DNA of 64,000 nt from Paenibacillus xylanexedens. Lineage in GTDB: Bacteria; Bacillota; Bacilli; Paenibacillales; Paenibacillaceae. The stretch is from contig NZ_VEIO01000001.1 of assembly GCF_007680605.1 (NCBI RefSeq), forward strand, positions 1,989,276-2,053,275, read 5' to 3'. Shown here one piece after another: positions 37,614-46,252 of the stretch (position 1 is the stretch's first letter; every line of letters starts with the position of its first letter). The notes under the pieces are model-generated. The model worked only from the letters and a program-made list of their open reading frames with translations. It was not told the origin of the DNA and made no database searches. The translations under genes were made by a program, and so were the position numbers.

Positions 37614-37711
37614 GATCCTCCTCCAAATCAGGTTTGTCTCTTATGGCCTTTTCATATCGTATCATATGTTATTACCCGGTTAGTCACGGGGTGGCACATT
37701 TTCTTGAACTT

Positions 37712-38485
37712 CTAGAAACCGTAGATAGACATGCCACCGTCAACCAATAAAGTCTGACCTGTTATGTATCCGGCTGCCTCCGACGCAAGAAAAACAACAG
37801 GCCCAACAACTTCTTGTAATTCCCCTACACGTCCAAGCGGTGTGCGGTTAATAATTTCTTGCAAATACTGCGGATCATCAAGTAGCTTCTCGGTCAGTGG
37901 CGTACGGAAATACCATGGTCCAACCGAGTTCACGCGAATACCGTATTTACCCCACTCCAGCGCCAGCACCTTGGTCATATGGATTAAGGCCGCTTTGGTA
38001 GAACCATATACAACACCTGTTCGCAAGGCCGTATGTCCGCCTACCGATGAGATGTTAATAATTTTGCCATCCCCATACTGCTTCATATGCTGACCCGCCA
38101 ATTGTGAAGCGAAAAAAGCAGATTTAAGGTTCGTTTGCATAATCGTTTCCCACTGTTCCTCCGTAACTTCCAGCGCTGGCGTCCGAATGTTCATCCCCGC
38201 ATTGTTTACGAGAATATGAATTCGTCCCATCTCCGAAATGGCTTGCTGAAAAGTCTTTTCCAACTGCTCTTTAGAAGTAACATCTGCACATAGCGCCAAA
38301 GCTTTGCGGCCTGTCTGTTCATTAATCATTGTTGCTGTCTCTTCGATCTCCTTCATGGTTCGAGATACAAGCACGACATTGCTCCCCGATTCCGCTAAAC
38401 CGATGGCAAGCGCTTTTCCGATACCTCTGCCTGCACCTGTAACCAGTGCTGTTTGTCCTTCGAGATGAAATGCTGGTGCGATCAT
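37712..38485 (-). CDS. Short-chain dehydrogenase/reductase (gluconate 5-dehydrogenase-like)
   Basis: A 257-residue classical SDR with Rossmann motif TGAGRGIG near the N-terminus, NNAG in the middle, catalytic Ser in NISSVGG and the YxxxK motif in YGSTKAALIHMTK. The tail ends TGQTLLVDGGMSIYGF, usual for the family. The sequence is near gluconate/2-keto-sugar dehydrogenases, but the substrate is not certain. The start at 38485 follows AAAGGAGG by seven bases; an upstream ATG 17 codons away is not supported. It sits 63 bases downstream of the GNAT gene on the same strand. Confidence 0.9.
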   Translation of the reverse strand: MIAPAFHLEGQTALVTGAGRGIGKALAIGLAESGSNVVLVSRTMKEIEETATMINEQTGRKALALCADVTSKEQLEKTFQQAISEMGRIHILVNNAGMNIRTPALEVTEEQWETIMQTNLKSAFFASQLAGQHMKQYGDGKIINISSVGGHTALRTGVVYGSTKAALIHMTKVLALEWGKYGIRVNSVGPWYFRTPLTEKLLDDPQYLQEIINRTPLGRVGELQEVVGPVVFLASEAAGYITGQTLLVDGGMSIYGF

Positions 38486-38548
38486 GTTAGACCTCCTTTG
38501 TTTTGTTATAATATAAGATTCCAATTTCAAAGGCATGTTTTTACTGAA

Positions 38549-39037
38549 TCAGGTTACAAAATACTGGCTGGGATTCCCTAGCTCCGGATGGAATTTTTCC
38601 CGAAAACGCCCTCCGGTATAATCGCCGATGATTTTACGCCAGAATGCCTGTGCGATCACATTGTTCCGAACCTGTGTCACTTTCCACCGCCCAGGGAAAC
38701 GTCTAAATAGTTCGTACGCCGCATTTGTTCCAACGCCGCTACGTCTGTATTTTTGCATCACAAAAAATTCAGTCAAATAGTAGTCATTATCCTTACTCCC
38801 GGGATCTAACTTCTCCACAAGTGCAAACCCCGCTGGTGACCCATCACTCGTGATCAAAAAAGGAAACTTGCGTCCTTTCTCCGTCCAGAACGCATCGAGT
38901 CCCGGATATTCCGGGAAAATACCATCCTGGTCTACATCAATATTCAGATATTTCGTAAAATCATAGAGATAAAATTGCATGAGATGACGAATTACCTGAC
39001 TGCGTTCTCGGGGAACCAGCTCAATCTGCATATTCAT
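38549..39037 (-). CDS. GNAT family N-acetyltransferase
   Basis: A 162-residue acetyltransferase. The acetyl-CoA site is in YLTEFFVMQKYRRSGVGTNAAYELF (R-R-S-G-V-G), with the WKVTQVRNNVIAQAFWRKIIGDYTGG C-terminal half typical of the YitH/YdfB-like branch. The start at 39037 follows GGAGG by eight bases. It begins a possible operon toward the SDR gene, 63 bases later. Substrate unknown. Confidence 0.85.
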   Translation of the reverse strand: MNMQIELVPRERSQVIRHLMQFYLYDFTKYLNIDVDQDGIFPEYPGLDAFWTEKGRKFPFLITSDGSPAGFALVEKLDPGSKDNDYYLTEFFVMQKYRRSGVGTNAAYELFRRFPGRWKVTQVRNNVIAQAFWRKIIGDYTGGRFREKFHPELGNPSQYFVT

Positions 39038-39169
39038 TTGGTTCGCCTCCTCTAATCTGTATGTATACATACTGTAAACCTTTATAAGATGAAGGGCAAC
39101 AACGTGACAAACCGTCCCCTATGCATCCCGAAGCTTGACCTTACCTCTCAGCATAATCAAACAAGATGA

Positions 39170-39198
39170 TTGCATGTAAATTATGGTACACTTAATAT
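39170..39198 (+). promoter_or_regulatory. Sigma-A promoter of the XerS-type gene
   Basis: TTGCAT (39170-39175), 17-base spacer, TAATAT (39193-39198), about 40 bases before the TTG start at 39239. An in-frame ATG inside this promoter is excluded as a start. Confidence 0.7.
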
Positions 39199-39238
39199 AC
39201 TTTGTAGAAAAATAATCGTTCACATGGAGGTGCCGAAC

Positions 39239-40330
39239 TTGACCAATGTGCAAAAAGAGATTGACCGACGCAAACTAGATGAAAAACTACCATCCATGCC
39301 CTGGTTTGTTCAGCAATTCATTGACTATAAACTGCCTGATCTGTCTCCGTCCACATTGCTGGAGTATTTGAGAGATTATGATACCTTTTTCAGCTGGCTA
39401 CGTGCAGAAGGGCTGTCCCAAGCTGAGTCAAACCAAGGGGTAACATTGACCGAGCTGGAAGTGCTACGTATGGATTCGGTTACTGCGTACCGACTTTTCC
39501 TGACTACGAAACGTGAGGGTACCAATTCAAGAATTACGGTTTCACGCAAACTTTCTTCCCTGCGGTCGCTATTTCATTATTTAAGCCAAATTGCTGAAGA
39601 TGAAGACTTCTATCCCCTGCTTAAACGTAATATCATGGCCAAAATTGAAATCAAACGCACCCATAAACCCAAAGATACTGCCGCGAAGCTCAAAGGCAAG
39701 ATATTGGAAGAGAATGAATTACTCGAATTTATCGGTTACATTCTTGAAGGCTACGCTACAGATATGCAGAAGAACAAACAGGCTCTTTACTCCCATGAGT
39801 TGAACAAAGAACGAGATGCCTGCATAGCCAGCCTCATCCTCAACTCCGGTCTACGGGTATCTGAAGTCGTTAACTTGAATGTGGATGACCTCGATCTGGG
39901 TAACAAACTGCTCTATGTTTACCGCAAAGGTAACAATGATGAAACATACAAAACGCCCGTATATTTCAGAGAACAGGCCAAAGATGAGCTGGCAGCTTAC
40001 ATGAATCTACGGCAATCCCGTTACCGCACACCTAAACGAGAAAAAGCGCTCTTTATAGCACTCCGTAACGGGGAATCCGAAGGCAGTCGAATGACCAAAC
40101 GTGCAATTCAGGCGATGATCATGAAATACGCGAAATGTTTTGGCAAACCGTATCTTACCGTTCACAAATTACGCCATTCTTTTGCCACCGACTATTATTT
40201 GCAAAATGATATTTACAAAACGAAAGAGCAACTAGGTCATGCTTCTACCGAAACAACCGAAATTTATGCGCATCTGACCGACAAAACGATGTCCGAGGCC
40301 ATCGAACGCCGCGTGGATGACAACGTTTAA
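39239..40330 (+). CDS. xerS: Tyrosine recombinase XerS
   Basis: A 363-residue recombinase of the XerS type, which in streptococci and lactococci resolves chromosome dimers alone at a site called difSL. The long N-terminal domain (residues 1-170) is typical of XerS rather than XerC/D. The catalytic residues are Arg206 in GLRVSE, His309 and Arg312 in HKLRHSF, His334 in LGHAS and Tyr343 in IYAHL. The TTG start at 39239 is chosen because GGAGGTG lies eight bases before it and it lies downstream of the promoter. Here it coexists with a Xer-like recombinase at 10561, so its job may be accessory. No difSL-like site was confidently seen nearby. Confidence 0.9.
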   Translation: MTNVQKEIDRRKLDEKLPSMPWFVQQFIDYKLPDLSPSTLLEYLRDYDTFFSWLRAEGLSQAESNQGVTLTELEVLRMDSVTAYRLFLTTKREGTNSRITVSRKLSSLRSLFHYLSQIAEDEDFYPLLKRNIMAKIEIKRTHKPKDTAAKLKGKILEENELLEFIGYILEGYATDMQKNKQALYSHELNKERDACIASLILNSGLRVSEVVNLNVDDLDLGNKLLYVYRKGNNDETYKTPVYFREQAKDELAAYMNLRQSRYRTPKREKALFIALRNGESEGSRMTKRAIQAMIMKYAKCFGKPYLTVHKLRHSFATDYYLQNDIYKTKEQLGHASTETTEIYAHLTDKTMSEAIERRVDDNV

Positions 40331-40456
40331 AGTTAACTAGACTCATGTTATAAGTCGAACATTACTACGGTTCGATAAATGTCTTATCGCAAGGGACTCG
40401 TAAACCGTTGACCTGTGGCTGTCCACTCTTGTTATGAAACAGGGTTAACCCAGTAA

Positions 40457-40517
40457 GCCATTAAACGTTTGATAGTAATCAATCATTCGATTAATGGCTC
40501 TCTTTATGTCATTTTTT
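40457..40517 (+). terminator. Likely terminator after xerS
   Basis: GCCATTAA pairs with TTAATGGC across a 26-base loop containing further short stems, followed by a T-rich tail. Confidence 0.6.
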
Positions 40518-40617
40518 GATAGTCAAACCCGCTAATCTTTTATATGTGTGTCTGTGTATAAATTAATGGTTTACATAATAATAATTACGTTGAATATTTC
40601 TGCAAACCCTGATCACT

Positions 40618-41199
40618 CTAACGATCTCGGATATGGAGCAATTTTAGCTGAAGCAAAGCCTCTACAATAACTTCCCGTTCATGGAACAAGAAACACGCCA
40701 TAGTTCTTTCGCTAATGTCCTGTTCCTCATGCATCTGAACATTTAACTTTTCCGCTTCTGCTTCCTTTATTAACTCCGGCTTCCAAAAAACAATGCCAAC
40801 GACCTGCTGAAGCTTGCATATCAGGGTCAGGTCATCTTCTTCGCGCACCATCACCAATTTCGGATACGGGGCATCTTTGAAACCTTCAATCACAATCCAG
40901 TCATAATCTGAAAACTGAATCAACATATCGTCAAGCCGGGTGTTATGCTGCTTAATGATCGCCGTTCTTTTCTGTGACATCACTGCTACAGCTGTTGCCC
41001 CTGCCTTGCCAAACTGATAAGAGTCCGTGCCTTCCTGATCCATCTCAAAATGGTCATGTCCGTCATGTTTAATTGCAGCAACCTTCAACCCCCTGGAAGC
41101 AATTCCGGCGATTAATGCAGCTGTCATCGTTGTTTTACCTGTATTTTTATATCCAACGACTTGAATGATCTTTGGCTCTGAAGCAATCTTTTTATCCAT
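40618..41199 (-). CDS. mobB: Molybdopterin-guanine dinucleotide biosynthesis protein MobB
   Basis: A 193-residue GTP-binding protein that helps attach GMP to molybdopterin in making the molybdenum cofactor. The P-loop is GYKNTGKTT (residues 16-24), followed by AAIKHDGHDHFEMDQEGTDSYQFGKAGA and an acidic DWIVIEGFKDAPYPKLV, both typical of MobB. It starts 5 bases after the moeA stop, so the two are one operon. The C-terminal 40 residues are longer than in many MobB proteins and of unknown role. No mobA, moaA or molybdoenzyme gene is in the window. Confidence 0.92.
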   Translation of the reverse strand: MDKKIASEPKIIQVVGYKNTGKTTMTAALIAGIASRGLKVAAIKHDGHDHFEMDQEGTDSYQFGKAGATAVAVMSQKRTAIIKQHNTRLDDMLIQFSDYDWIVIEGFKDAPYPKLVMVREEDDLTLICKLQQVVGIVFWKPELIKEAEAEKLNVQMHEEQDISERTMACFLFHEREVIVEALLQLKLLHIRDR

Positions 41200-41204
41200 T
41201 CTCG

Positions 41205-42500
41205 CTACCTTGGCTGCCCGGTTGGAAGTTTGAGAATGGTGACCTGTTCCCCTGCCGCTATGCCCTTCTTCTCAGGCGGAATCACGATCAGACAGTCACT
41301 GTCTTTAATTGTGATCATGACACTTGACTCATCCACACGGGATGCAGCTGGAGCCGCAAATACTTTTCCCTCTCGAATGATCGTACGTCCACGTACGAAC
41401 CGGGTGAAGTTGTTCACCTTTTCATAACCGTCTTCCAAAATCACATTCCATTCTTCCAAATAAGGATGGACATCTGCTTGCATCGCACGAAGTGTGGGGC
41501 GAACAAACAGATTAAATCCAACAAAACAAGCTCCTGGATTACCTGATAAAGCAAATAACAGCTTGTCCTTATATACAGCAGCCGTAGTTACACTGCCTGG
41601 ACGCATCGTGACTTTGTTAAAGAGAAGTTGCATCTGTTCTTCGAGCACAAGTTCGCCCATAATATCGTAGTCCCCAACGGATACGCCACCTGTCGTCACA
41701 ACGATATCATTATCCCTGATCGCTTCCTCCAGTTTTGCCCTTGCTGTATTCACATCGTCTGCGATGGCTCCGTACATGACCGGCTCTCCTCCCGCTTCCA
41801 CAACCAGTGAGCGTAACATATAGCTGTTGCTGTTGCGAATCCGGCCAGGTTGCAACGGCTCATGAACTTCAAGTAACTCCGTTCCTGTAGCAAAAATAGC
41901 CACCCTCGGCCGTTCAAAGACCGGCACTTCTGCCACACCAAACGTCGCCAGCACAGATTGTTCACCCGCCCCGATCACGGTACCGGCTTCGATCAGTTGC
42001 TGTCCCTCCTGCACTTCAAGCCCAATGGGCGTAATATTAGCCCCAGCCTGAATCTGACGTTTCAGTGCAATCCAGTGCTCCCCTTCTTCCTGCTTGCTTT
42101 CCGTCATCTCCATCATGACGACAGCATCTGCACCATCCGGAACTTGAGCACCCGTCATGATTCGTGCAGCCGTTCCAGGTGTAATATGATGTTCTGATGT
42201 ATATCCGCACGGAATTTCATCAATAACGCGAAACCACACTTGATGATCACTTGTGGCCTCAGCCGTATCTGCACTTTGAATCGCAAAACCATCCATACCT
42301 GATCTGCGGAAAAAAGGATACGCATGCGGCGCTTCAATCGACACAGCAAGTGTGCGGCCATGTGAGTCGGCAAGAGGCACATGTTCAATCCGGCCTGCCG
42401 ATATCTGAGCAGCAATCCTGCTCTGTGCTTCCGGCACTTGTACAGCCGTGCGATGGAATTTGGCAGTGGTCATATCATATGAATGGGAATTATGTTTCAC
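41205..42500 (-). CDS. moeA: Molybdopterin molybdenumtransferase MoeA
   Basis: A 431-residue cytoplasmic enzyme that inserts molybdate into adenylylated molybdopterin. Typical segments are PFFRRSGMDGFAIQ, GTAARIMTGAQVPDGADAVVMME, IFATGTELLEVHEPLQPGRIRNSNSYML, and VTTGGVSVGDYDIM plus LLFALSGNPGACFVGFNLF, with a C-terminal beta-barrel domain. The start is GTG, nine bases after GGAGG. It is the first gene of the moeA-mobB operon. Confidence 0.95.
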   Translation of the reverse strand: MKHNSHSYDMTTAKFHRTAVQVPEAQSRIAAQISAGRIEHVPLADSHGRTLAVSIEAPHAYPFFRRSGMDGFAIQSADTAEATSDHQVWFRVIDEIPCGYTSEHHITPGTAARIMTGAQVPDGADAVVMMEMTESKQEEGEHWIALKRQIQAGANITPIGLEVQEGQQLIEAGTVIGAGEQSVLATFGVAEVPVFERPRVAIFATGTELLEVHEPLQPGRIRNSNSYMLRSLVVEAGGEPVMYGAIADDVNTARAKLEEAIRDNDIVVTTGGVSVGDYDIMGELVLEEQMQLLFNKVTMRPGSVTTAAVYKDKLLFALSGNPGACFVGFNLFVRPTLRAMQADVHPYLEEWNVILEDGYEKVNNFTRFVRGRTIIREGKVFAAPAASRVDESSVMITIKDSDCLIVIPPEKKGIAAGEQVTILKLPTGQPR

Positions 42501-42677
42501 AGTAACTTACCTCCTGAGGTCTTTTTCTCATTTAAGAAAGTGTAGCCCGAATATACGCCGATGACAAGTCGATTACTCACTGAATACGAACAGAAATACT
42601 GCATATGTACCTGAACAGACAACATGAATTACCCTGTCATTGCACATAATAGCATTCGATATCTGGAGGTGATCACC

Positions 42678-42968
42678 ATGAATCATCATTGTGAATTATG
42701 CGGGAGAGAACCCGTTGAGACAACAGTGCATCATCTAACGCCAAAGGAAATGGGAGGAAGCTTCATGCCCACAGCTAACCTGTGCATTCCCTGCCATAAA
42801 CAAATCCACTCGTTATATACGAATCGGGATCTGGTCACGCTGGGATTAACCGATCTGCAATCTCTGCGTGCAGATGAACGGATCATTCCTTACCTGCGCT
42901 GGATACGCAAACAGCCAGCTTCTTCGATTCCTCGTGTTCGCAAGTCCCATCGTGTCCGTAAATCATAA
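42678..42968 (+). CDS. HNH endonuclease-like zinc protein
   Basis: A 96-residue protein with the HNH/zinc signature: CELCGRE, then TTVHHLTPKEMGG with the double His, NLCIPCHKQIH with the second C-x2-C and the final His. The pairs of Cys likely bind one zinc and the His residues the catalytic metal. Such small HNH proteins are found alone in many Bacillales genomes and near phage DNA; no phage genes are nearby. A basic tail (RKQP, RVRKSHRVRKS) may bind nucleic acid. ATG follows GGAGGTG by eight bases; it is monocistronic with a strong terminator. Confidence 0.85.
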   Translation: MNHHCELCGREPVETTVHHLTPKEMGGSFMPTANLCIPCHKQIHSLYTNRDLVTLGLTDLQSLRADERIIPYLRWIRKQPASSIPRVRKSHRVRKS

Positions 42969-43032
42969 AAAATAACAGTAACAAGGTGCTCACTGTCATT
43001 CGCCAGTGTCTCACCATGCTACTGTTATTTTG
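42969..43032 (+). terminator. Long intrinsic terminator after the HNH gene
   Basis: AAAATAACAGTA pairs with TACTGTTATTTT, enclosing a second stem GGTG-TCACTG / CAGTG-CTCACC. It begins just after the stop codon. Confidence 0.85.
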
Positions 43033-43102
43033 TCCTGTATATAATGATCATTCTGTGAATCATAATCATTCCATAAAGCATATATATCAGGCTTGCGAGG
43101 TG

Positions 43103-43852
43103 TTATCTTCGCCTCATAATCCTGCCACCACCGATTCGAGTCTTTGGCTTTTTGTAGGATTTTTTTGGTGAATCGAACAAACCACCCAAGCCGCCGCTGC
43201 TTTTGTTACGATCGATACTTCCTCTACTTTGATCCTTTTTGCGGTCAAATAAACCGCCGCCAGAACCAACGCTTGTGTCCTTATCACTGCCACGCCGTGT
43301 AATGGAGCCTTTGCGCTCAACGGTAATAGGCGGAGCCAGTTTTTTATCATTGCTCGTTGGGGCCCGGTACGATCCCGCACTTGGTTTGTACGTATCCCGT
43401 TCCGTGTATCCCCGATAGTTGCCTGATCCGCGTCCACCAAAAGTATCAAATAAATTGCCAATTAACGTTGCCGTCAGATATCCTTGTAAGAAAGAAGAGC
43501 TATAGTTCTGACGAACATATTCCTTGGAATCAACTTCGACGAGCGTATCTTCTGGTTTCTTGGGATCTTGCTGCAGATGATAATACTGGTCTTGATACAC
43601 CAGAAACATCCGCTCTGTATTTTCTGCCGAAATCTGGTCGGGTGTTCGTTGATCTGACAGCTCCTTTGCTACTTCAGGAACTGTACGATCCGCAGCCCGA
43701 TATACGTAAGACGTGGATTGACCGCTGCCACTTACCGATTCAAGAGGATATGTATCCTGTACGGAAGGAGCTGCACCACACGCAGACAGCAGAGACATCA
43801 CAAGGCTGAGGACCAGCATTAATTTTAATCCATGTGCCAAGCGTTTTTTCAT
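43103..43852 (-). CDS. DUF4247 family lipoprotein
   Basis: A 249-residue lipoprotein: signal sequence LKLMLVLSLVMSLLSAC with Cys25 as lipid site, then a folded part (YVYRAADRTVPEVAKELSDQRTPDQISAENTERMFLVYQDQYYHLQ) and a long Gly/Ser/Arg/Lys-rich tail with GGGLF and GGLGGLF segments ending in RRR. The folded part fits DUF4247, a family found with PspA and DUF350/DUF4178 proteins. It is the last gene of that cluster, 11 bases after the DUF4178 gene. Function unknown; membrane stress is the likely setting. Confidence 0.82.
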   Translation of the reverse strand: MKKRLAHGLKLMLVLSLVMSLLSACGAAPSVQDTYPLESVSGSGQSTSYVYRAADRTVPEVAKELSDQRTPDQISAENTERMFLVYQDQYYHLQQDPKKPEDTLVEVDSKEYVRQNYSSSFLQGYLTATLIGNLFDTFGGRGSGNYRGYTERDTYKPSAGSYRAPTSNDKKLAPPITVERKGSITRRGSDKDTSVGSGGGLFDRKKDQSRGSIDRNKSSGGLGGLFDSPKKSYKKPKTRIGGGRIMRRR

Positions 43853-43863
43853 TGGAACCTCTC

Positions 43864-44370
43864 CTAGTTCGAACGAATCACTTTGATATCCGCAGGAAGA
43901 ATGGACTCACCCTCGTAGAGGTTAAACCTTCTGTCTTGCCATTCCACACGAAGAAGTTTGTTATCATCCGATTGATACTGCCACACAAGTTGCTCACCAG
44001 CCTGACCATAAGGCGTTCTGCCCACAGTCTGCACCATACCTCCATACTCTTCCTCCAAATGATACACATGATCATCCAGTTCAAGAATGGTCGGCACCTC
44101 GTCAGGGGCATCAAGTCTCCCATCAATAGGTGTATAAAGGGCGTAACGTGTGATCTCACGCTCCTCCACGTGTAAATATCGGAATGAGCTACCATCCTGG
44201 AGCGTTAATACAACTGCGTTACGAGCCCGATTCTGCACTCTGCCAACGACTTCATAGGTGACCAGAGACACTTCACAGATATCCCCAGGAGCAAGCTGAA
44301 GCATCGTTTTTTCCGCTTTGGGCGGCTCGGGCTTTGTTAGTATTCCTTTAATACGTTTCCATACACTCAT
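43864..44370 (-). CDS. DUF4178 family protein
   Basis: A 168-residue soluble protein of beta-rich type. The pattern LAPGDICEVSLVTYEVVGRVQNRARN followed by GSSFRYLHVEEREITRYALY and DRRFNLYEGESILPADIKVIRSN fits DUF4178, a domain found in PspA-linked gene sets. No catalytic motif is seen. The start follows AGGAG by eight bases. It sits between DUF350 (31 bases) and DUF4247 (11 bases) genes in one operon. Confidence 0.82.
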   Translation of the reverse strand: MSVWKRIKGILTKPEPPKAEKTMLQLAPGDICEVSLVTYEVVGRVQNRARNAVVLTLQDGSSFRYLHVEEREITRYALYTPIDGRLDAPDEVPTILELDDHVYHLEEEYGGMVQTVGRTPYGQAGEQLVWQYQSDDNKLLRVEWQDRRFNLYEGESILPADIKVIRSN

Positions 44371-44401
44371 GCCAATTACTCCTGTTCCTTATCTTATCGG
44401 C

Positions 44402-44803
44402 TTACAAGCACGCTGCAATAATCAATGCGCCTACAATATGCAAAGCGCCTGAGAACAAACCATACCCTGTCTTACCTTGCTGTATTCCCGTATCCAGATC
44501 CAATGTGGCCCATTTACGAATCATAAAGTGAACAACACTTTCCAGAATTAATAAAATGACGAAAGATACAACCGAAACGAGCAACGCTTCTCCAAGATGT
44601 CCTGCCGTTGAGATGGATGTTGCCAGCACGTAACCTTGCGCAAACAACTTCATCACCATCCGGGTGGTGACCGCCATATTGCCAGCCTTGACTTCAGCAA
44701 AATCCTTGTATTTCGTAAAGAGTGAATCTACATACATCAGTACAAACAGCAAAACCGAACCTGAAACCGTCCAGACCAGCATCGCCAAAATGTTCAAATC
44801 CAT
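44402..44803 (-). CDS. DUF350 family membrane protein
   Basis: A 133-residue integral membrane protein with four hydrophobic segments (LAMLVWTVSGSVLLFVLMYV, QGYVLATSISTAGHLGEAL, LVSVVSFVILLILESVVHFM, GLFSGALHIVGALIIAACL). This matches the short DUF350/YjfL type. Known members have no proven function. ATG follows GGAGG by nine bases. It lies 95 bases after pspA and 31 bases before the DUF4178 gene, an arrangement kept in many PspA clusters, so it probably acts with PspA at the membrane. Confidence 0.83.
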   Translation of the reverse strand: MDLNILAMLVWTVSGSVLLFVLMYVDSLFTKYKDFAEVKAGNMAVTTRMVMKLFAQGYVLATSISTAGHLGEALLVSVVSFVILLILESVVHFMIRKWATLDLDTGIQQGKTGYGLFSGALHIVGALIIAACL

Positions 44804-44898
44804 TTATACAGCCTCCACTTATCAACATGATCCGCATTTAAAAGCGAAGGAGAAACGCTGTTCCCCTCCGCTGGTTAACCCTGCTGAACGCCAAGGTG

Positions 44899-45570
44899 TT
44901 AGTTTTTGTTTTCGTACTGTTTCATGAGAGCAGCAAGTTCGTCCTCAACAGCCGCATCCTTGCCAAGCTTCTCGAATTCCTCGTCAAGTGACTTGCCTTT
45001 GGAAGACATCTCGTTGCTCGCTTCAGCCTGAGCTTCCATCTGCATCATTTTCTCTTCCATACGTTTCAGGCCTGCACTTGCGGTATCCGAACTAAATCCG
45101 TTCAGCGCTTTGTTGATTTCGGTTTGTGCTTTGGCTGCGTTATAACGAGCAACCAGCGTCTCGCGTTTGTTTTTCATCTGCGTCAATTGTTTGCGCATCT
45201 CATCGAGTTTACCACGAAGATTGTCTGCGGAAGCTTTGTTTTGATCGTAGCTGGCTTTGTATTCCACCATTTTCTCTTCCGCTGCTTTTTTCTCTTCCAA
45301 AGCGCGACGAGCAAGATCCATGTTCTGTGCACGAGCTGCCGTGTGAGCCTGCTCTTCACGTTTCTTCACAAGCGCTTCCTGTTCCTCGAACAATTGCTTG
45401 AACTTCTTCTCGATTGCGATTTGTGCGGCTACTGCTTTCTCAGCATCTTCCAGATCTTCTTGCATGTCACGGATATATTGATCCGTCATCTTGATTGGAT
45501 CTTCAGCTTTGTCGATAATCGCATTGATGTTAGACATGGTCAGGTCACGTAATCTTTTAAAAATGGACAT
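44899..45570 (-). CDS. pspA: PspA/IM30 family protein
   Basis: A 223-residue peripheral membrane protein of the phage-shock type that oligomerises on damaged membranes. The N-terminal amphipathic helix (MSIFKRLRDLTMSNINAIIDKAEDP) is followed by a long coiled coil rich in Glu/Lys/Ala (residues 30-185) and a short C-terminal helix region (DEELAALMKQYENK-like end). Start at 45570 follows GGGAGG by nine bases; an in-frame extension upstream has no support. It heads the operon with DUF350, DUF4178 and DUF4247 genes. No pspF or pspB/C is present, as usual in this phylum. Confidence 0.93.
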   Translation of the reverse strand: MSIFKRLRDLTMSNINAIIDKAEDPIKMTDQYIRDMQEDLEDAEKAVAAQIAIEKKFKQLFEEQEALVKKREEQAHTAARAQNMDLARRALEEKKAAEEKMVEYKASYDQNKASADNLRGKLDEMRKQLTQMKNKRETLVARYNAAKAQTEINKALNGFSSDTASAGLKRMEEKMMQMEAQAEASNEMSSKGKSLDEEFEKLGKDAAVEDELAALMKQYENKN

Positions 45571-45762
45571 TAGGTTATTCCTCCCAGTGGATTGTGCATT
45601 GTATATAAAGATACATACGTTACAATCTGCAACTCGTTTCAATTTTACAAAAAAAAAATTAAAACTTGATGACAACCTCTAATATAAGGAGGATTATCTC
45701 TAAAGGTTATGCTTATCCAGGCACTTATAGTTTATCCTATAAGGTGACCGATTAGCACAACA

Positions 45763-46098
45763 TTACTCTGACTTCTTATTCAAATGTTCATCCACAAGTC
45801 TCTCTGCAGTCATTACGATCTCGTCGATCTGCACTCGTGTAATGCTGTCAAAATGTATGCCCATAATAACAGTTACCGTAACTTTCAATTGCAGGGCCGC
45901 CTTGCGGGCAAGCCGCTCACACAGCTCTTGTTCCTTATGTCCTGGAATATGCACCGTCGTTCCACTAACCCGATCATGGTCAACATAGAATGTAGCTACA
46001 GCCCCAATATGAGCTTCACCACCCGTAACCAGAAATACCTTGTCCTGTCCTGCCTCAAAAACCTCTAAACGAATGGATTTCAAATCATATGTACTCAT
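45763..46098 (-). CDS. Small LpdD-like protein
   Basis: A 111-residue soluble protein. The segments VFLVTGGEAHIGAVATFYV, VSGTTVHIPGHKEQEL and LKVTVTVIMGIHFDSITRVQIDEIV resemble the small LpdD-type proteins linked to UbiD-family decarboxylases and prenylated flavin; this assignment is from memory and needs a profile check. No ubiD or ubiX gene is in the window. ATG at 46098 follows GGTGGAGAG. A longer open frame upstream has no ribosome site. It is divergent from the deacetylase gene at 46253. Confidence 0.6.
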   Translation of the reverse strand: MSTYDLKSIRLEVFEAGQDKVFLVTGGEAHIGAVATFYVDHDRVSGTTVHIPGHKEQELCERLARKAALQLKVTVTVIMGIHFDSITRVQIDEIVMTAERLVDEHLNKKSE

Positions 46099-46252
46099 CG
46101 TCTCTCCACCTATCCTTCTCTTTATGTTATATATGGTGGAATTATGGCTTTCATGACCTGATGATGCAATGAAACTTCTCACACACGCATAAAAGAAACA
46201 GGCAACGGGCATACCATAGAGAACGCAATTTTGGAAAAAGGAGGCCGTTAAC

